Source: an uncultured Allorhizobium sp. (GTDB taxonomy: Bacteria > Pseudomonadota > Alphaproteobacteria > Rhizobiales > Rhizobiaceae). From it: DNA of 64,000 nt. Both the position numbers and the translations under genes were made by a program. The DNA is taken from the NCBI GenBank assembly GCA_958439205.1, contig OY288189.1, forward strand, positions 1,089,001 through 1,153,000, in the 5' to 3' direction. Under the pieces are notes generated by a model that made no database searches, was not told where the DNA came from, and worked only from the letters and a program-made list of their open reading frames with translations. Shown here in pieces: positions 53,034 to 62,194 of the stretch (position 1 is the stretch's first letter; every line of letters begins with the position of its first letter).

Positions 53034-54125
53034 ATGGCAGAGGTCCGGCTCACCGATATCCGCAAGTCCTACGGCTCGCTTGAGGTCATCAAGGGGGTGA
53101 ACCTTGATGTTTCCTCAGGGGAATTCGTTGTCTTCGTCGGTCCCTCCGGCTGCGGCAAGTCCACGCTGCTCCGGATGATCGCGGGGCTCGAAGACATTTC
53201 CGCAGGTGAGCTGACCATTGGCGGCACCGTGATGAACGATGTCGACCCCTCGAAGCGCGGCATTGCCATGGTGTTCCAGACCTATGCGCTTTATCCGCAC
53301 ATGACCGTGCGGGAAAACATGGGGTTTGCGCTTCGGTTTGCCGGCATGGCGAAGGACGAGATAGCTAGCCGTGTGAACGCTGCCGCGAAGATCCTCGAAC
53401 TCGACGCGCTGATGGATCGTAAGCCGAAGGCCTTGTCCGGCGGTCAGCGCCAGCGCGTCGCCATCGGGCGGGCGATCGTGCGCCAGCCGGATGTTTTCCT
53501 GTTCGACGAGCCGCTGTCGAACCTCGACGCCGAACTACGTGTGCATATGCGCGTCGAGATCGCCCGGCTGCACAAGGAGCTCAATGCCACCATCGTTTAT
53601 GTCACGCATGACCAGGTCGAGGCGATGACGCTCGCCGACAAGATCGTCGTCATGCGTGGAGGCATTGTCGAGCAGGTCGGTGCGCCGCTGGCACTCTACG
53701 ACGATCCCGACAACATGTTTGTTGCCGGCTTCATTGGCTCGCCTCGGATGAACTTTCTGCCAGCGGTGGTGATCGGCCAAGTGGAGGGTGGACAGGTGAC
53801 GGTGGCGCTCAAGGCGCGACCGGATACGCAGCTGACGGTTGCCTGTGCGAACCCGCTGAAGGTCGGCGATGCCGTGACGGTCGGGGTACGCCCCGAACAT
53901 TTCCTGCCCGCAGGCAGTGGCGATACGCAGATGGTGGCGCATGTCGATGTCGTCGAACATCTCGGCAATACCAGCTATGTCTACGCCCATACGGTGCCCG
54001 GCGAGCAGATCATCATCGAGCAGGAAGAGCGGCGTCATGGTGGGCGCTACGGCGACGAGATCGCGGTGGGGATTTCTGCGAAGACCAGTTTTCTCTTCGA
54101 TGCCTCGGGGCGGCGCATTCGTTAG
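53034..54125 (+). CDS. lacK: Lactose ABC transporter ATPase (MalK/UgpC type)
   Basis: A 363-residue ATPase. Walker A GPSGCGKST, signature LSGGQRQRVAIGRAI, Walker B VFLFDEPLSNLD and a C-terminal TOBE domain (VTVGVRPEHF). The length equals A. radiobacter LacK. It follows lacZ by 11 bases and ends the operon, and a hairpin terminator lies at 54151. Confidence 0.92.
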   Translation: MAEVRLTDIRKSYGSLEVIKGVNLDVSSGEFVVFVGPSGCGKSTLLRMIAGLEDISAGELTIGGTVMNDVDPSKRGIAMVFQTYALYPHMTVRENMGFALRFAGMAKDEIASRVNAAAKILELDALMDRKPKALSGGQRQRVAIGRAIVRQPDVFLFDEPLSNLDAELRVHMRVEIARLHKELNATIVYVTHDQVEAMTLADKIVVMRGGIVEQVGAPLALYDDPDNMFVAGFIGSPRMNFLPAVVIGQVEGGQVTVALKARPDTQLTVACANPLKVGDAVTVGVRPEHFLPAGSGDTQMVAHVDVVEHLGNTSYVYAHTVPGEQIIIEQEERRHGGRYGDEIAVGISAKTSFLFDASGRRIR

Positions 54126-54150
54126 CCGAAAGGCCCGGATTTGTAAGGTC

Positions 54151-54174
54151 AAAAGGGTGCGGAAGCACCCTTTT
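54151..54174 (+). terminator. Intrinsic terminator after lacK
   Basis: AAAAGGGTGC (54151-54160), loop GGAA, GCACCCTTTT (54165-54174). The stem's own TTTT provides part of the tail, followed by CCCTTT. Confidence 0.8.
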
Positions 54175-54213
54175 CCCTTTCGCACAGGTCCTCGCCGCGC
54201 TAGGCTCAAGGCC

Positions 54214-54603
54214 ATGAAAAAGGTCTTCAATCCCTCCTCCGTCCGTCGTCCTTTCGGGCATTACAATCACGGTCTGCTTGTGCCCCCGGGGGCGAGCCTG
54301 CTCGTTACGTCCGGCCAGCTCGGCATCCGCCCCGATGACACGATCCCGCCTGATGTCACTGGTCAGGCCGAACTGTGCTTCGAGGCGATCAAGGCCATTC
54401 TCGAAGAGGCTGGGATGACGTTCGCGGATGTGATCCGTGTCTCCGGCTTCGTGACGCGGCGGGAGGATTTTCCTGACTATATGGCCGTACGCGATCGCTA
54501 CACGCTCGACCCGAAGCCGGTCTCAACGCTGCTGGTGGTGGGGGGCTTCACGCGACCGGACTTCCTGGTCGAAGTCGAGGTGACGGCGGCCAAGGTCGTC
54601 TGA
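54214..54603 (+). CDS. RidA (YjgF/YER057c) family protein
   Basis: A 129-residue RidA-fold protein that deaminates reactive enamine/imine intermediates. Characteristic parts are TSGQLGIRPDD near the start, GMTFADVIRVSGFVT in the middle and FTRPDFLVEVEVTAAKVV at the C-terminus, the last with the family's Arg. The trimer-forming strands are intact. The Shine-Dalgarno sequence is weak. It faces the quinone reductase gene and is separate from the lac operon, after a terminator. Confidence 0.88.
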   Translation: MKKVFNPSSVRRPFGHYNHGLLVPPGASLLVTSGQLGIRPDDTIPPDVTGQAELCFEAIKAILEEAGMTFADVIRVSGFVTRREDFPDYMAVRDRYTLDPKPVSTLLVVGGFTRPDFLVEVEVTAAKVV

Positions 54604-54618
54604 CCGCCGGCTTAACCT

Positions 54619-55200
54619 TCAGAAGTTTTCCATCTCGCGGCGCACCTTGGCCATGAACGCAGCGCGGGTTTCTTCCGTGCAGTTGTTCATGTCGTAATGG
54701 GCGAGATATTTCACCGGTGAACCGATCTTGATCTGGGCGCGGAGTACGCGATTGACGATCTTCTTCGGCGGGTTGCCAACAAGGAAGGCGCGCATCGGAG
54801 TTGCGCCATAGGTCATCACGGCTGCGAGCTTTCTGATGTGGTGGAGCGTCGGAGTCAGCTTGCCGTCTACCAAATCGAACGAGACACCGGGCAGCCAGAC
54901 GCGGTCGAAATAGCCCTTCAGCATGGCCGGGAAGCCGAAGTTCCAGACGGGTGTGACGATCACCAGACCTTCTGCCTTTTTCAGGCGGTCGACATAGGGT
55001 TGCACCAGCGAAAGATTGTCGGGGATGTCGTGATAGACGCGGCGGTCATGGGCCGAGAGCACCGGGTCGAAGCCCTCTTCGTAGAGATTGCAGCCATCGA
55101 CTTCGTGGCCGGCCTTTTCCAGGCTCTCACAGGTGAGCTTGTAAAGCGCCCGGCCGAAGCTTTCATCGAGGGGGTGTGAGTGAAGGACGAGTACGCGCAT
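54619..55200 (-). CDS. Flavodoxin-fold NAD(P)H quinone reductase (MdaB/KefF type)
   Basis: A 193-residue flavodoxin-fold oxidoreductase. The phosphate loop begins VLVLHSHPLDESFGRALY, followed by the VIVTPVWNFGFPAMLKGYFD family signature. It probably reduces quinones with FMN/FAD and NAD(P)H. GGAGC precedes the ATG at 55200, so the longer frame is dropped. It converges with ridA and lies 240 bases from the FAD oxidase operon. Confidence 0.88.
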   Translation of the reverse strand: MRVLVLHSHPLDESFGRALYKLTCESLEKAGHEVDGCNLYEEGFDPVLSAHDRRVYHDIPDNLSLVQPYVDRLKKAEGLVIVTPVWNFGFPAMLKGYFDRVWLPGVSFDLVDGKLTPTLHHIRKLAAVMTYGATPMRAFLVGNPPKKIVNRVLRAQIKIGSPVKYLAHYDMNNCTEETRAAFMAKVRREMENF

Positions 55201-55437
55201 GTCAAAAGCTCCAAGTCGTTGCCCGCCGCTTTCGCAGTCGGGGTCCAGTTGAAAACTTCCGCGCCGTTTGTCCCAGCATCCCCGTCCTTCGCCGCCTGAT
55301 GCCGAGGGATGGGGGATGCCATGTCTGATGTCGCATGGGCCGGAGTGATCCGGCCGGGAGTACCTTCGGAATAAGTTCGTTCCGGCGGTTATCCGTTGCG
55401 GCTCCGGAACGGGGAGCCGCAACGCATCTGATGGGCC

Positions 55438-56847
55438 TTACGAGGCTTCGGAAAACACCTCCAGGCCCGGGAACAGGTAGTTCTTGCCGGCGGAGAAATC
55501 GAAATCCGGGTTCTCCCACGCGATCATCTTGCCGGGGTTGAGCAGACCCTTCGGATCAGTTTCCTTCTTGAAGGCGAGCTGGACCTGGTCGGTCTGCTTC
55601 ATGCCGCCTTCTTCAAGCGTGTAGCGGTGCGGGTTGAAGATCGGGCAGCCGTTTTCTTCGTGGATGCGGATGATCTCTTCCAGCCGCTCTTTGGTCGTGT
55701 AGCGCACCAGCGGCAGGCCGGCGCACTGGATCTGGCCGTCGAACTTGATGAATTCGAGATGACCGATGACCTCGTCCGGAAAGAGTTCGGTCATCACGCG
55801 GACCTTCTCGACATGATCGGGGCCGGGATACTGGACCTGGAGATAGGTGATGTTGGTGTCGAGCTTCAGCGCCCGCAGCGTCGTGTGGTTCCAGGTGAGC
55901 TCATAGGCATGCGGGATGCCCTTCATGCTTTCGACCGTGTCGGAGCGGAAACGCACATCGCCCTTCATCCGCTCGGCGAGCGCCAGGAAAGGCTCCATCG
56001 AATGGGGTGCCACCATCAGCACGACCACCGACTGGCCTTCCTTCAGCCAGGGCTTATGGCGGGTGAAGTAGTCGAAGGGAATTGGGGCGGCGATCGGGGC
56101 GACTTCCTTTAGGAGGATGCCGTTCTTGTGAGACAGCGCATCGGCGAATTTGACCGCGTCCATGAACTCGTCATAGCCGACGATGACATCGACCCAGTCA
56201 TAAGCCGGTGCTAGCGGCATCTCGACTTCGGTGATGATGCCATTGGTGCCATAGGCGTGGGAGACCTTCTGCAGGTCCCAGGCGGAAAGTTCGAGCACGC
56301 GCGGCTCGGCTTCCATGGTGACGACGCGCAGGCGCAGGATATTGCCGAGGTCGCGCAAGCCGCCCCAGGTGATCGAGCCGACACCGCCGGAGCCGCCGGC
56401 GATGAAGCCGGCGACGCTGGCGGTCTGCTTGGTCGAGGGATGGAAGCGCAATTCCTGGCCGGAATGTTCCTTGGTCTGGCGGTCGAGTTCGGAGATGATG
56501 ATGCCGGGCTCGCAGATGACGCGGCCGGGCAGGATCTCCTTTACCTTGTTCATGTTGATGAGGTTGAGCACGATCCCGCCCGAGAGCGGCATGGCCTGGC
56601 CGTAATTGCCGGTGCCGCCGCCGCGCGGGGTGACGGGCACGCCGTGGGCATAGGCGACCTTCAGTGTGCGGATGACCTCTTCTTCCGTGGTCGGGGAGAC
56701 GACGAGGTCACCGACGACATTGTCGAGTTCTTCCTTCAGGATCGGCGAGTACCAGTAGAAGTCGCGGCTCTTCTGTTTGACCAGCGCCGGATTGTCCTCG
56801 ACGGCGATGCCTTCCAGCTCTTCGATGATTTTGGCGTAGTCGGCCAT
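55438..56847 (-). CDS. FAD-binding oxidase, GlcD/LDH-D (VAO) type
   Basis: A 469-residue VAO-family flavoprotein. The FAD-binding PCMH domain (about 35-215) has PVTPRGGGTGNYGQAMPLSG. The C-terminal half includes GCPIFNPHRYTLEEGG and ends near the KTDPKGLLNPGKMI-like segment. Relatives oxidise glycolate, lactate or other 2-hydroxy acids. It follows the CodA-like gene by 2 bases in an operon with an ABC importer. It may act on the deaminated product. No substrate can be read from sequence. Confidence 0.85.
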   Translation of the reverse strand: MADYAKIIEELEGIAVEDNPALVKQKSRDFYWYSPILKEELDNVVGDLVVSPTTEEEVIRTLKVAYAHGVPVTPRGGGTGNYGQAMPLSGGIVLNLINMNKVKEILPGRVICEPGIIISELDRQTKEHSGQELRFHPSTKQTASVAGFIAGGSGGVGSITWGGLRDLGNILRLRVVTMEAEPRVLELSAWDLQKVSHAYGTNGIITEVEMPLAPAYDWVDVIVGYDEFMDAVKFADALSHKNGILLKEVAPIAAPIPFDYFTRHKPWLKEGQSVVVLMVAPHSMEPFLALAERMKGDVRFRSDTVESMKGIPHAYELTWNHTTLRALKLDTNITYLQVQYPGPDHVEKVRVMTELFPDEVIGHLEFIKFDGQIQCAGLPLVRYTTKERLEEIIRIHEENGCPIFNPHRYTLEEGGMKQTDQVQLAFKKETDPKGLLNPGKMIAWENPDFDFSAGKNYLFPGLEVFSEAS

Positions 56848-56849
56848 GT

Positions 56850-58163
56850 CTAAACTCCAAGCAACGGGTCAAGTTCGCGGTAATCCGGCAGGCTGCGGTC
56901 GATGCCCATGCCATTCCGCATCACGATGCGGTCGGCCTGCGGACGGGAAAGGAATTCGCTCCAGCGGCGGGCGCTGAAGAGGACTAGATCCGCCTTGCCG
57001 CCAACGGCGATGCGGCCGTGGTCGGGGCGCTTCAGGATATCGGCGGGCGTGCGCGTGACGACGCGGGCGGCAGTATCCAGCGGATGATCGAGATGGATGA
57101 TGCGGACCGCCTCGCGGAAGACCTCGACGGGGTCGAGATCGCCATAGGCATAGAAGGGGTCGCGGGTGTTGTCGGAGGAGACGGCGGTGGCGACACCGGC
57201 GGCAGAGAGTTCATGGAACAGGGTGACGCCGCGCTGGCGGGGCGTGCGGCCCGGATGACGGTCCTGCAGATACATGTTGCACATCGGCAGCGAGACGACG
57301 GAGAGGCCGGCCTCGGCCACGAGATCGATGGTGCGCTTTGCCATGTCCTCGTCTTGCCGGGCGAGCGAGCAGCAATGGCCGACGGTTACAGAACCCTCGA
57401 AGCGATTGCGGATCTTGGCTTCCGCGATGGTCTTCAGTGTCAGGGTTTCCTTGTCCTGTGTCTCGTCGACATGCAGGTCGATGTCGAGGCCGTTCTCGTT
57501 CGCGGTGCGGAAGAGGATGTCGAGCTTCTGGTCAAGCTCCGGCATCAGATAGGTGACGCCGCCGAGCAGGCCTTTGTTGGCGACGATGACCTCGACCAGA
57601 TCCTTGAAGAATGCATCGTCGGTGATCTGGTCGAAGGGAAAGAGTGCGGCTGCCTGCAAGTCGATCTTGCCGGCCCAGGCGTCACGGACTTCGGCAAAGA
57701 CCTCGAACGAGATGCGGTGCTGGGGCGCCAGGCTGTCGAGATGGGTGCGGATCAGGCTGGTGCCGTGGGCGTAAGCCGTGCGCAGCGAGAATTCCATGCG
57801 GGCTTTGACATCTTCCGCCGACCAGCGGGCCTCGCGATCGGTTTTCACGGCTTCGAGCGCGCCTACGAAGTCGCCTGAGGGGTTCGGCTGGCGGTCCCAG
57901 ATGTGGCCCTTGTCGAGATGGGTGTGCATGTCGACGAAGGTCGGCCAGACCATGCCGTTGCGGAGATCCGTCGAGGGGAGGCCCGATGGCGCGCTGCCGG
58001 GCTTCAGGATCGCCTCGACCTTGCCATCGGCGACGATGATGTCGGCGCTGATCAGGCCCTCGCATGCGGGTGCCTCGATACCATCGACGCAGATCTCGGG
58101 GAGCATCGCATTGGCGAGGACGAAGCGCTTGGCAGCGGGGAGGTTGGCAATCGGGTTCGACAT
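56850..58163 (-). CDS. CodA-like amidohydrolase (cytosine/creatinine deaminase type)
   Basis: A 437-residue metal-dependent amidohydrolase. Metal ligands are HTH in DMHTHLDKGH, His in LDIDLHVDE with the catalytic Glu, His in TVGHCCSLA, and Asp in SSDNTRDPFYAYGD. This matches cytosine deaminases, which also include creatinine and other cyclic-amide deaminases. The ATG at 58163 overlaps the upstream permease stop (TGATG). A TTG one codon earlier is possible. It lies between a NitT/TauT-type transporter and an FAD oxidase, so it probably deaminates an imported N-heterocycle. Confidence 0.85.
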   Translation of the reverse strand: MSNPIANLPAAKRFVLANAMLPEICVDGIEAPACEGLISADIIVADGKVEAILKPGSAPSGLPSTDLRNGMVWPTFVDMHTHLDKGHIWDRQPNPSGDFVGALEAVKTDREARWSAEDVKARMEFSLRTAYAHGTSLIRTHLDSLAPQHRISFEVFAEVRDAWAGKIDLQAAALFPFDQITDDAFFKDLVEVIVANKGLLGGVTYLMPELDQKLDILFRTANENGLDIDLHVDETQDKETLTLKTIAEAKIRNRFEGSVTVGHCCSLARQDEDMAKRTIDLVAEAGLSVVSLPMCNMYLQDRHPGRTPRQRGVTLFHELSAAGVATAVSSDNTRDPFYAYGDLDPVEVFREAVRIIHLDHPLDTAARVVTRTPADILKRPDHGRIAVGGKADLVLFSARRWSEFLSRPQADRIVMRNGMGIDRSLPDYRELDPLLGV

Positions 58164-58957
58164 CAATTTTCTCGTTTCAGGCTGCTCTCATGCCAGCGAT
58201 GCAGGGCCAGCCAGGAGATGAAGGAGGTGATGGCGAAGATCACCACACCGAGGCAAGAGAGCAGGAAGAGTGCAGCGAAGAGGCGCGGAATGTTCAGACG
58301 GAACTGGGCCTCGAGCAGGCGGAAGGCAAGACCTGAACCAGCGCCAGCGGAACCAGCGGCAAATTCTGCGACGACGGCAGCGATGAGGGCGAGGCCGCCA
58401 CCGATGCGCAAGCCCGTCATGAAGTAGGGCAGAGAAGCGGGGAGCTTCAGGTAAAGCAGGGTTTGCCAACGCGAGGCGCCGTAGAGATCGAAGAGATTGA
58501 GCAAGTTATGGTCGACGCTTTTCAGGCCCTGGACCATGTTGGAGAGGATGGGGAAGAAGGCGACGAGGAAGGCGCAGATGAGCAGCGCTACCTGCGTCGA
58601 GGGGGAATAGATCAGGATCAGCGGTGCAATGGCGACGATCGGGGTGACCTGCAGGATGACGGTGATCGGATAGAACGCGATCTCGATCCATTTCGACTGG
58701 ACGAGGGCAACGGCGATGCCAACACCGCCGAGTAGCGCCAAGCCTAGCGACATCAGCGTGATCTTGGTGGTGACCCAGAGGGCGGGTGACAGCGTGCCCC
58801 AGTCCTTGAACAGGGCGCCGGCGACCGCGATCGGGCCGGGCAGGATGTATTGCGGCACGCCCGAGACCCAGACGCCGACCTGCCAGAATACGATCAGCAG
58901 GCAGACGACGAGGATGGGAACGAGGATCTTGGCGAGCGTTTCGGCCGCTCCGGTCAT
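58163..58957 (-). CDS. ABC transporter permease, NitT/TauT (SsuC/ThiX) type
   Basis: A 264-residue permease with about six helices and the family loop YGASRWQTLLYLKLPASLPY followed by MTGLRIGGGLALIAAVVAE. It works with the ATPase upstream, whose stop shares one base with its start, and with the binding protein at 60039. The CodA-like gene overlaps its stop. Confidence 0.9.
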   Translation of the reverse strand: MTGAAETLAKILVPILVVCLLIVFWQVGVWVSGVPQYILPGPIAVAGALFKDWGTLSPALWVTTKITLMSLGLALLGGVGIAVALVQSKWIEIAFYPITVILQVTPIVAIAPLILIYSPSTQVALLICAFLVAFFPILSNMVQGLKSVDHNLLNLFDLYGASRWQTLLYLKLPASLPYFMTGLRIGGGLALIAAVVAEFAAGSAGAGSGLAFRLLEAQFRLNIPRLFAALFLLSCLGVVIFAITSFISWLALHRWHESSLKREN

Positions 58958-59787
58958 CAGTGATGCTCCCCGCCCATGGCTTCGATCAGTGTCTTGGACA
59001 CGGTTTCACACGCCTGCCGATACTCTTCGGACGTCCGGTAGAAGGCGTCGCGGTCAAGGCTGGTCTGCAGCGGAAAATCGGCATGCACGCGGCCGGGGCG
59101 CGCCTTCATCACGACGATGCGACTTGAGAGGTAGGCGCTTTCGAACACGGAATGGGTGACGAAGATGACCGTGATGCCGGTTTCCTTCCAGAGAGCCAGT
59201 ACATCGTCGTTCAGCTTCTGGCGGGTGATTTCGTCGAGGGCGGCGAAGGGCTCGTCCATCAAGAGCAGTTTCGGCTTCGTCACCAGCGCGCGGGCGATCG
59301 AGACGCGCATCTTCATGCCGCCGGAAAGTTCGCGTGGATAGGCGTCGGTGAAATCCTTGAGGCCGACGCGGTCGAGGGCGGCGAGGATATCTGCCTTTGC
59401 GGCGGACTTGGAGATGCCGCGCAGTTTCAAAGGCAGGTAGACATTGCCGAAGACGGTCGCCCAGGGCATCAGCGTCGGCTCCTGGAAGACGAAGGAGATG
59501 TCGCCTTCGGGCAGGCCCTTGGAGTTGATGCGGGAGCTTGGCCAGTCGATGGAGCCGGTCGTGGTGTCGCCCAAGCCGGCGATGATGCGCAGTGCTGTCG
59601 ACTTGCCGCAGCCGGAGGGGCCGAGCAGCGAGACGAATTCGCCGCCGTTGACGGTGAGCGACATGCCGGTCAGCGCCACCGTGCCGCTGGAGAAGACCTT
59701 GGATACGTCCTTCATCACCACAAGCGCCCGGCGCTGTTCGGGAGGGGGCGGGATGATGGGGTCTTCGGTGGCTGGCGAACTGGTCAT
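58957..59787 (-). CDS. ABC transporter ATPase, NitT/TauT type
   Basis: A 276-residue ATPase. Walker A GPSGCGKST, signature LSGGMKMRVSIARAL, Walker B LLLMDEPFAALD. It has the short C-terminus typical of the SsuB/TauB/NrtD group. It is separated from the binding-protein gene upstream by a 250-base stretch of palindromic repeats. Confidence 0.9.
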   Translation of the reverse strand: MTSSPATEDPIIPPPPEQRRALVVMKDVSKVFSSGTVALTGMSLTVNGGEFVSLLGPSGCGKSTALRIIAGLGDTTTGSIDWPSSRINSKGLPEGDISFVFQEPTLMPWATVFGNVYLPLKLRGISKSAAKADILAALDRVGLKDFTDAYPRELSGGMKMRVSIARALVTKPKLLLMDEPFAALDEITRQKLNDDVLALWKETGITVIFVTHSVFESAYLSSRIVVMKARPGRVHADFPLQTSLDRDAFYRTSEEYRQACETVSKTLIEAMGGEHH

Positions 59788-59874
59788 TCTGTCTCGCGAT
59801 ACATCCGCGTTGCATTCTGGTGTTGCGGCAGGGGTTGCGTTGCGAGGTGGTGTACCCCCTCTGTCCTGCCGGAC

Positions 59875-60033
59875 ATCTCCCCCTCAAGGGGGAGATCGGA
59901 TCGTGGTGGGCGTTTACCCTCCCCTTGAGGGGGAGGGTCGGCACGCAGTGCCGGGGTGGGGTGATTTCAGTGGGAGACGGCCGATCACCCCCACCCGCAG
60001 CTTTGCTGCGACCTCCCCCCTCAAGGGGGAGGT
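59875..60033. repeat. Rhizobial-type intergenic palindromic repeat cluster
   Basis: Three copies of a CCCCTCAAGGGG-type palindrome: 59875-59896 (ATCTCCCCCTC/AAGGGGGAGAT), 59916-59938 and 60011-60033. They are joined by GC-rich inverted sequences such as GGCACGCAGTGCC. Similar mosaic palindromes are scattered in many Rhizobiales genomes between genes. It interrupts the operon between the binding-protein and ATPase genes. Confidence 0.8.
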
Positions 60034-60038
60034 GGAGA

Positions 60039-61055
60039 TTACTTCTTCAGCGCCATGCCCACGCCCTTGCAGACGAACTGCGTGGTATAGGCCTTCTTGT
60101 AATCGAGGTCGGCCGGCTGGACGCCGATCTGGACCATGGCGTCGAAGAAGGCCTTGTACTTCTCGTCGGTCATGCAGCCGATGCCCTTGTCCATCGCTTC
60201 GCCCGATTCAACGATGCCGTATTCCTTCATCTTCTTGATCGAATATTCGATCTGGCCATCCGTCATTTCCGGATTGTCCGTCTTGATGAGGTCGTTGGCG
60301 GCCTTGTTGTCGCCGTAGAGGTAGTTGTACCAGCCCTCGGCCGAGGCATCGACGAAGCGCTGCACGACATCGGCCTTGGTTTCGACCATGGTCGTCGTGG
60401 TGGTGATCATCGTGGAGTAGGGGTTGTAGCCGTTGTCGGCGAGCAGGAAGACCTTTGGTGCCCAGCCGGCCTGCTTCTCGATTTCGTAGGGTTCAGACGT
60501 CAGGTAGCCCTGCTGCGCGGACTTCGGATCGGCGATGAAGGGGGCCGGGTTGAAGGTGTAGGGCTTGTACTTCTCGTCGGTGAAGCCCTCGAAATTCTTC
60601 TTCATCCACTCGTAATAGGTGACGTAGCCGTCCTTGCCCATGAAGATCGAATCGAGTTTGGCAAGGTCGGCAAAGGTCTCGATGCCCTGGTCGGGATGGG
60701 CGAGCAGGACCTGCGGGTCCTTCTGGAAGATTGCTGCCACGTCGATCAGTGGGATGCCTTCCTTGACGGCATCCATTTCGCCGAGCGGGCTGCCCATGTA
60801 GAAATCGACCTTGCCGGCGATCAGGAGCGCGCGGTTGGCGGCTTGCGGACCGCCCTGGATCACGGTGACCTTGAGACCATACTTCTCATAGGTGCCGTCG
60901 GCCACGGCCTGGTAGAAGCCGCCATGTTCGGCCTGGGCCAGCCAGTTCGTGCCGTAGCTGACCTCATCGAGGGCGAGGGCGGCGGAGGTGGAAGCCAGCG
61001 AAGCTGCAAGGCCCATCAGGGCAAAGAGGCTGGTCTTGGTGAGCGTGTCGCGCAT
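60039..61055 (-). CDS. ABC transporter binding protein, NMT1/THI5-like
   Basis: A 338-residue exported binding protein with a signal peptide (cleavage near ALA-LDE). It begins EVSYGTNWLAQAEHGGFYQA and carries the GKVDFYMGSPLGEMDAV and IFMGKDGYVTYYEWMKK stretches of NitT/TauT/THI5-like proteins. Relatives bind pyrimidines, thiamine precursors, taurine or aromatic sulfonates. GGGGA precedes the ATG at 61055. It is the first gene of the leftward operon and diverges from a LysR regulator. Confidence 0.88.
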   Translation of the reverse strand: MRDTLTKTSLFALMGLAASLASTSAALALDEVSYGTNWLAQAEHGGFYQAVADGTYEKYGLKVTVIQGGPQAANRALLIAGKVDFYMGSPLGEMDAVKEGIPLIDVAAIFQKDPQVLLAHPDQGIETFADLAKLDSIFMGKDGYVTYYEWMKKNFEGFTDEKYKPYTFNPAPFIADPKSAQQGYLTSEPYEIEKQAGWAPKVFLLADNGYNPYSTMITTTTTMVETKADVVQRFVDASAEGWYNYLYGDNKAANDLIKTDNPEMTDGQIEYSIKKMKEYGIVESGEAMDKGIGCMTDEKYKAFFDAMVQIGVQPADLDYKKAYTTQFVCKGVGMALKK

Positions 61056-61134
61056 TGATCGTTCCCCTGTTCGTTCCAGGGCCCGTTTTCGGGCTCCCCT
61101 TTCCAGCATTTGATCGGCTGGCATGCGTCTTGAA

Positions 61135-61169
61135 AAGCATCAAAATTCGTCCGCATCGATGCTTTTTTT
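61135..61169. promoter_or_regulatory. Inverted repeat and T tract between binding-protein and lysR genes
   Basis: AAGCATC (61135-61141) pairs with GATGCTT (61158-61164), followed by further T residues. GATGC recurs downstream in TTGATGCATAGTGATGC (61183-61201). This is a likely LysR-binding region between divergent genes, although the T-tailed hairpin could also end transcription. Confidence 0.45.
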
Positions 61170-61233
61170 GCACTGCTCTCATGATTGATGCATAGTGATG
61201 CGGCATGACTAATTTTTGCGCAGCGGAGGCCTC

Positions 61234-62187
61234 GTGCTGCATTCCCGAAAGCTCGTCTATATCAACGAAATCGTTCGCTGCGGGTCGATCCGAAAAGCCG
61301 CGGCCCGGCTGAATGTCGCATCTTCCGCAGTGAACCGCCAGATCCTCGCGCTGGAGGAGGAACTCGGGGCGCCGATCTTCGAGCGGCTGCCGAAAGGGCT
61401 GCGATTGACGGCGGCTGGGGAACTCTGTGTCGAGCACATCCGCGATGTGCTGAAGAATTACGAGCGCCTGGAAGGCCGGATCCGTGGCCTGAAGACCCCG
61501 CAGGCCGGCAAGGTATCGCTGGTCACCACCGTCGGTCTCGCCTCCGGGCCGCTGCCGGAGATCCTTGCGGGTTTTGTCGCCGCGCATCCCCGCGTCCAGA
61601 TCAAACTGCGCAACGATGGCGGTTCCACCACCATCAATCCTGTGCTCACGGGTGAGGTGGATCTCGGCCTCGGCTTCAATATCCCGGCGACGCCCGGTAT
61701 CCGAACGCTTGCCAATTTCGACGTGCCTGTTGGCGTGGTGTTGCCGCCGGGGCACCGGCTGGCCGGTGAGGCGGGGCCGATCGATCTGGTCGAAGTGGTG
61801 CAGGAACCGCTGATCCTGGCGCAATCGGGCACCAGTCTGCGCAACATTATCGATCTTGCGCTTGCGCCGCTCCCCTTGCTGGTCGAGCCCGTGGTCGAGA
61901 CCAATTCGTCGGAGTTGATGAAACAGCTGGTCAAGGCCGGTACGGGGCTCACCATGCTCAATCCGCTGGATGCGGTTGCCGAATGTCGGCGCGGCGAGCT
62001 GATCTTCCGGCCGCTGACCGAGGCGCATGTCCGTCATCAGCCGATGAAGCTGTTTGCCCGGGCGCGGGCGCCGCTCGATTCAGCGACAAGCCTTTTCGTC
62101 GAATACCTGATGCAGGAGATGTTGCTGCTGGTTCAGGATCTGAAGGCGCGGGGGCACATCCCCGAGACCATACGCGGCCAGGCGTGA
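61234..62187 (+). CDS. LysR-family regulator of the CodA-like/ABC operon
   Basis: A 317-residue LysR-type regulator. The helix-turn-helix spans about residues 5-60 (SIRKAAARLNVASSAVNRQI), followed by a co-inducer domain. The GTG at 61234 has GGAGG four bases upstream, and a TTG at 61216 is also in frame. It is divergent from the binding-protein gene and converges with the creatininase gene, so it probably controls both. Confidence 0.87.
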   Translation: MLHSRKLVYINEIVRCGSIRKAAARLNVASSAVNRQILALEEELGAPIFERLPKGLRLTAAGELCVEHIRDVLKNYERLEGRIRGLKTPQAGKVSLVTTVGLASGPLPEILAGFVAAHPRVQIKLRNDGGSTTINPVLTGEVDLGLGFNIPATPGIRTLANFDVPVGVVLPPGHRLAGEAGPIDLVEVVQEPLILAQSGTSLRNIIDLALAPLPLLVEPVVETNSSELMKQLVKAGTGLTMLNPLDAVAECRRGELIFRPLTEAHVRHQPMKLFARARAPLDSATSLFVEYLMQEMLLLVQDLKARGHIPETIRGQA

Positions 62188-62194
62188 GCCATCT

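Noticed and set aside
59875..60033. Possible CRISPR array
   Set aside because: The repeats are palindromes of unequal spacing with only three copies and no unique spacers of constant length.
59820..61058. 412-codon plus-strand open frame across the repeat cluster and the binding-protein gene
   Set aside because: Translates the palindromic repeat and the antisense of a gene with signal peptide and family motifs.
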